A stretch of 31,771 nt of DNA, from positions 1-31,771 of the IMG/VR virus record IMGVR_UViG_3300022743_000288, one strand, 5' to 3'. The notes beneath the pieces are model-generated. The model saw only the letters and a list, made by a program, of their open reading frames with translations, was not told where the DNA came from and made no database searches. This DNA comes from a virus. The translations under genes were made by a program, and so were the position numbers. Of the stretch, positions 29,601 through 31,771 are shown piece by piece. Within the stretch, counting starts at the first letter, position 1. Each line of letters opens with the position of its first letter.

Positions 29601-31619
29601 ATCGAGGCGTCGATGGCCGGCGTGTCCACGCAGATCCTGCGTGCCGGCGGTATCAACACCGGCAAGAACCTCGGCATCAAGACCGAGGCTAGCGGCACCG
29701 GCGACGCCATCGGCTCGCTGCTCTCCAAAATTCCGCTGATCGGTGGCGTGGTCGGTGGCGTGGTTGGCGGCATCATCAGCGGCATCTTCGGCAAGTCGTC
29801 GACCTCGATCACTGACGCAGGCCTGTCGATCAGCGGCACGGCCGCACAGATGCGGCAGGGGCAGGGCGTCAACCAGTACGCTGACGCCACGACGACCAAA
29901 AAGAGCTGGTTCAGTTCGTCCACCAAGACCAGCACCGTCCTGCAGGATGCCGGCGACGATGTTGCGCGGCAGTTCGGACTGATCTTCGGCAACGTCAGCG
30001 ACTCGCTGCAGGCGGCGGCTGGCGCCATGGGGCAGGATGCCGGCGCAGTTGGTCAGCGGCTGGCCGGCTACGTGATCGACATCCCCCGACTGTCGCTGCA
30101 GGGCCTGACCGGCGAGGGGCTGCAGGAGGCGATCAGCGCCGCCGTCGGAGCCAAGGCCGACGAGATGGCCAAGCTGGTCACGCCCGGACTGGCCGGATTC
30201 CAGCAAGTAGGTGAGGGCTACTTCGAGACTACCGTCCGCGTTGCCAGTGCCACGGAGACTGCCACGGAGACGCTGCGCCAGATGGGCGTGCGCGCCGTCG
30301 ATCTGTCCTACCTGCTGAACACGCAGGGCGACATCGCGGCCGAGATCGTCCGCAAGAGCATCGTGGTTGCAGAGACAGGCGCCCGCGCCTCGGCGTCGTC
30401 CATCGGCAAGCTCATCGACGCCATGGGAGGCACCGCGCAGGAGCTGGCAGACACGTACCGGACCCTGGTCGATGTCCGCTCCGTGCTCGCCTCCGTCGGG
30501 ATCAGTGGCCAGGCCGTCACCGCCGACCTGATCCGCGGCGCCGGTAGCCTCTCCGCACTCAAGGACGGAGCCGCTGCCTACGAAGAGAAGTTCCTGACCG
30601 CAGCAGAGCAGACCGCCCTGAAGACCTCGCGCATGACCGCAGAGTTCGCGCGGCTGGGTGTCGCGCTGCCAGCCACCGCCGCCGACTTCCGCCACCTCGT
30701 CGAGGGCGTCAGCACCGCCACCGCCGCCGGCCAGGCGCAGCTCGGCGGCCTGCTTGCACTGTCGTCGGCGTTCAGCGACTTCATCGCAGTGGCCGATGGA
30801 GGCACCGCCGCCGCGAAGTCCGCCGCCGATGTTGCCAGCGAGCGCACCGCGCTGGAGGATCGCCTGCTGGCCGCACAGGGCAACACGGCCGCCCTGCGTG
30901 CCCGTGAACTCGCAAAGCTCGACGCCAGCAACCGGGCATTGCAGACCCGCGTGTGGGCGCTCGAAGACGAGAAGAAAGCCGCGGACGCGCTGGCCGCATC
31001 CGGCAAGGGGATCGCGGCATTCCTGGACGAGCTGCGGGGCGCCGCCGGCGGCGATGCCTCCGTGTCCGCACGCCGCGCGACCTATCAGACCGACCTGGCC
31101 AGCGCGCAAGCCGGGGACACGGAGGCGTCGGGCCGCATCGTCGCCGATGCCCGCGCCCTCATCGAGGCGGTGAAGGCCACCGCATCGGACCCGCTCACGC
31201 TCTCCCGGGAAACCTCGCGGATCGCGGCGCAGCTCGACGCGCTGCCGGCCGCCATGGCCTACGCCGCCCAGCAGGTCGCGGCGGCCTCTGCGGCTCCCGC
31301 TGCAGCCACCACCGCCGCCGCGGCAGATCCGCAGGGCCTGCCGCCCGCCGCCGCTGTCGCACCTGCCGTTCCGGTCGTCATCCAGCAGGCAGCCGCACCG
31401 GTGCCTGTCATCGTCCCGCCGGCGCCGTTTCAGCCGCAGGAGCAGGACGACGCAGCGCTGTTGGAAGAGCTTCGCGCCCTCCGCGCTGAGGTGGCTGCCC
31501 TGCGTCAGTCGTCGGAGGCTCAAGGCGCGGCGATCGCCACGAATACGGGTCGCACCACCAGGGTGCTGGAGGCCGTCACCCAGGACGGCGATGCCATCAC
31601 AACGAGGGCCACGCGATGA
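26619..31619 (+). CDS. Tail tape measure protein
   Basis: A 1666-residue protein whose length sets tail length. The N-terminal 180 residues are Ala-rich helix/coiled coil (MANELKFTLVLDGKQYTGTL). A TMP_2-type core follows, with SLAGGMSPLLVLAQQGPQIT and a hydrophobic segment at about 227-251 (ITPLMIGAAGAAAAIGSLGL). Further hydrophobic runs lie at about 903-938 (FMSALGPFGMAAAGVAIAAV) and 1037-1062 (IGGVVGGVVGGIISGIFG), as expected of proteins injected with the DNA. A long coiled coil spans about 400-720 and the C-terminus is Ala/Pro-rich. ATG 26619 is chosen as the first Met after the frameshift product's stop; the SD is weak. Confidence 0.92.
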   Translation: MANELKFTLVLDGKQYTGTLAAAEQATKQFTETTAAGSQRASEALRGMGGAADTAAAGGRRAGEALQGMTGQAAAAAAAATKAGDALRRMTQVQKLDAARDILNIRSFHDIQREIDQVSAAYNRLANSGKLSAQELAVANQAHTASVERLKAEMAGISTTMTQAGHAGQVSAGQTAAAWRQLPMQLQDVGVSLAGGMSPLLVLAQQGPQITSAFGGVRETLVAMRGAITPLMIGAAGAAAAIGSLGLAYLQGAAESRAFEQALIMTGGRIGLTSNQLGDMSARLGQMAGITQGQAAQALAMLATQTGITSAGIERIAAAALRMEAVGGPAVSETAKAFSELAKSPLSASIKLNEQTGFLTESVYKQIRALESQGRMTEAAKVAQEAYASALEARIPKLEANLGTLEKAWKGITTFAREAWDAMLNIGREDTLDQKIAAARQKVEDLQRAKDGGGTRGGKRASTFDAEIAAAQAQLDALTEQQRAASQAASAKAAAAAKVDAQITNDGAAGDRIRAAAAAKLAADLAETKAAADAKIRVQQNAADALAGLREAGLIGERDFLVRSAEIDRAQLTQKRLIAEESIKAEQARPLKADDAAGAAQKRAALAALNSDLADINNQINQNPAALKIKLGALDLTDARALAQEWAQSWQQTQAQVQQFADQSARAAAQLITDPMARARAEAEVSATAIERSAQQTGLALDVLISKLRADGQAGMAAVLQAQRDASAAGAADAADAARKAPDMKMVDELLKRDVGAQMANGFNQASQSMSALVNGFRSMLKVQEDYTQALATQGLTEDQVAKLKRGQTAAQLNSYVTLAGAAKGMFAQHTAGYKVLAATENAFRAAEMVGTAQAASSKIALWWASATAKVAAVTTEAAAVVTGQGVETGAVAAGEAARNTIKTPGVFMAFMSALGPFGMAAAGVAIAAVLGSVGGKGGSVPSAADRQAANGTGTVLGDSGAKSESIANSLDALADVDKLTMQYSAQMAASLRSIEASMAGVSTQILRAGGINTGKNLGIKTEASGTGDAIGSLLSKIPLIGGVVGGVVGGIISGIFGKSSTSITDAGLSISGTAAQMRQGQGVNQYADATTTKKSWFSSSTKTSTVLQDAGDDVARQFGLIFGNVSDSLQAAAGAMGQDAGAVGQRLAGYVIDIPRLSLQGLTGEGLQEAISAAVGAKADEMAKLVTPGLAGFQQVGEGYFETTVRVASATETATETLRQMGVRAVDLSYLLNTQGDIAAEIVRKSIVVAETGARASASSIGKLIDAMGGTAQELADTYRTLVDVRSVLASVGISGQAVTADLIRGAGSLSALKDGAAAYEEKFLTAAEQTALKTSRMTAEFARLGVALPATAADFRHLVEGVSTATAAGQAQLGGLLALSSAFSDFIAVADGGTAAAKSAADVASERTALEDRLLAAQGNTAALRARELAKLDASNRALQTRVWALEDEKKAADALAASGKGIAAFLDELRGAAGGDASVSARRATYQTDLASAQAGDTEASGRIVADARALIEAVKATASDPLTLSRETSRIAAQLDALPAAMAYAAQQVAAASAAPAAATTAAAADPQGLPPAAAVAPAVPVVIQQAAAPVPVIVPPAPFQPQEQDDAALLEELRALRAEVAALRQSSEAQGAAIATNTGRTTRVLEAVTQDGDAITTRATR

Positions 31620-31771
31620 AGGTGCTGATCCCCTACGCCATCACCGACGGCGTGCTCACCTACTCCAGCACGCCAGAGGCCGACTATCCGGTGTGGTACG
31701 CGCTGCAGTTCTTCGCTGCTGGCGCCCGCGTCATCCGGCCCGGCCTGCACCGCATCTACGAGCGCCAAGTC
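31616..31771 (+). CDS. Tail protein gene, start only (3' end outside window)
   Basis: ATG 31616 overlaps the tape measure stop (ATGA). The visible 52 residues, MKVLIPYAITDGVLTYSSTP, then AGARVIRPGLHRIYERQ, match the opening of common phage tail proteins found just after the tape measure protein. Too little is visible for a firm function. Confidence 0.7.
   Translation, partial: MKVLIPYAITDGVLTYSSTPEADYPVWYALQFFAAGARVIRPGLHRIYERQV

Overview
The window is about 31.8 kb of a GC-rich temperate-phage genome (a prophage), running from the integrase to the start of the tail-tip genes. Base composition, the betaproteobacterial style of an H-NS DNA-binding tail, and the types of integrase, AlpA and DUF1376 protein suggest a betaproteobacterial host (Burkholderiales or a relative). 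That host call is inference. No tRNA, rRNA, CRISPR array or insertion sequence was seen. The att sites and the lysis genes are not in the window.

Layout. (1) 1-1152, plus: tyrosine integrase, 5' end cut by the window. (2) 8683 down to 1088, minus: a leftward early operon. In transcription order it encodes an unknown protein, a small lipoprotein or membrane protein, a YqaJ/lambda-type exonuclease, a RecT-type annealing protein, a small HTPGPW-type phage protein, a large RecF/SMC-like ATPase ending in an H-NS-type DNA-binding domain, a protein with an Rmf-like C-terminal domain, a ParB/Srx-like protein, a 49-residue protein and an AlpA-type regulator. Many of the junctions are ATGA, GTGA or TGATG overlaps. 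(3) 8722-8783: the leftward promoter, with operators matching TAGGYNNRCCTA. (4) 11436 down to 9130, minus: an S24-type repressor followed by a small ORF, a nucleotidyltransferase-like DUF6932 protein and a 334-residue unknown, closed by a terminator at 9088-9106. This is the place where lambda carries rexAB. (5) 11437-11500: the matching rightward promoter and operators. (6) 11507-18745, plus: a Cro-like gene, tiny accessory genes, replication genes (DUF1376 and P-like), RusA, both terminase subunits, an HTH protein and an SPP1 gp7/Mu F-like head protein. From 12169 on, the genes are packed end to end.

(7) 18746-22056, minus: portal, beta-rich structural protein, HK97 gp10-like protein, connector and tail terminator. 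This block is inverted relative to the virion genes on either side. (8) 22206-31771, plus: scaffold, P22-type coat protein, small proteins, tail tube, a G/GT-like chaperone pair with a textbook A AAA AAC slippery site, a 1666-residue tape measure protein and the start of a tail gene. The tape measure and chaperones imply a long, probably non-contractile tail.

How it works together. The repressor and the Cro-like protein probably act at both operator clusters, controlling the recombination/regulation operon and the replication-to-packaging operon. The most notable features are the lysogeny-expressed DUF6932 module beside the repressor, the ATPase/H-NS fusion, the Rmf-like domain, the duplicated operator/promoter geometry, and the inverted block containing the portal gene.
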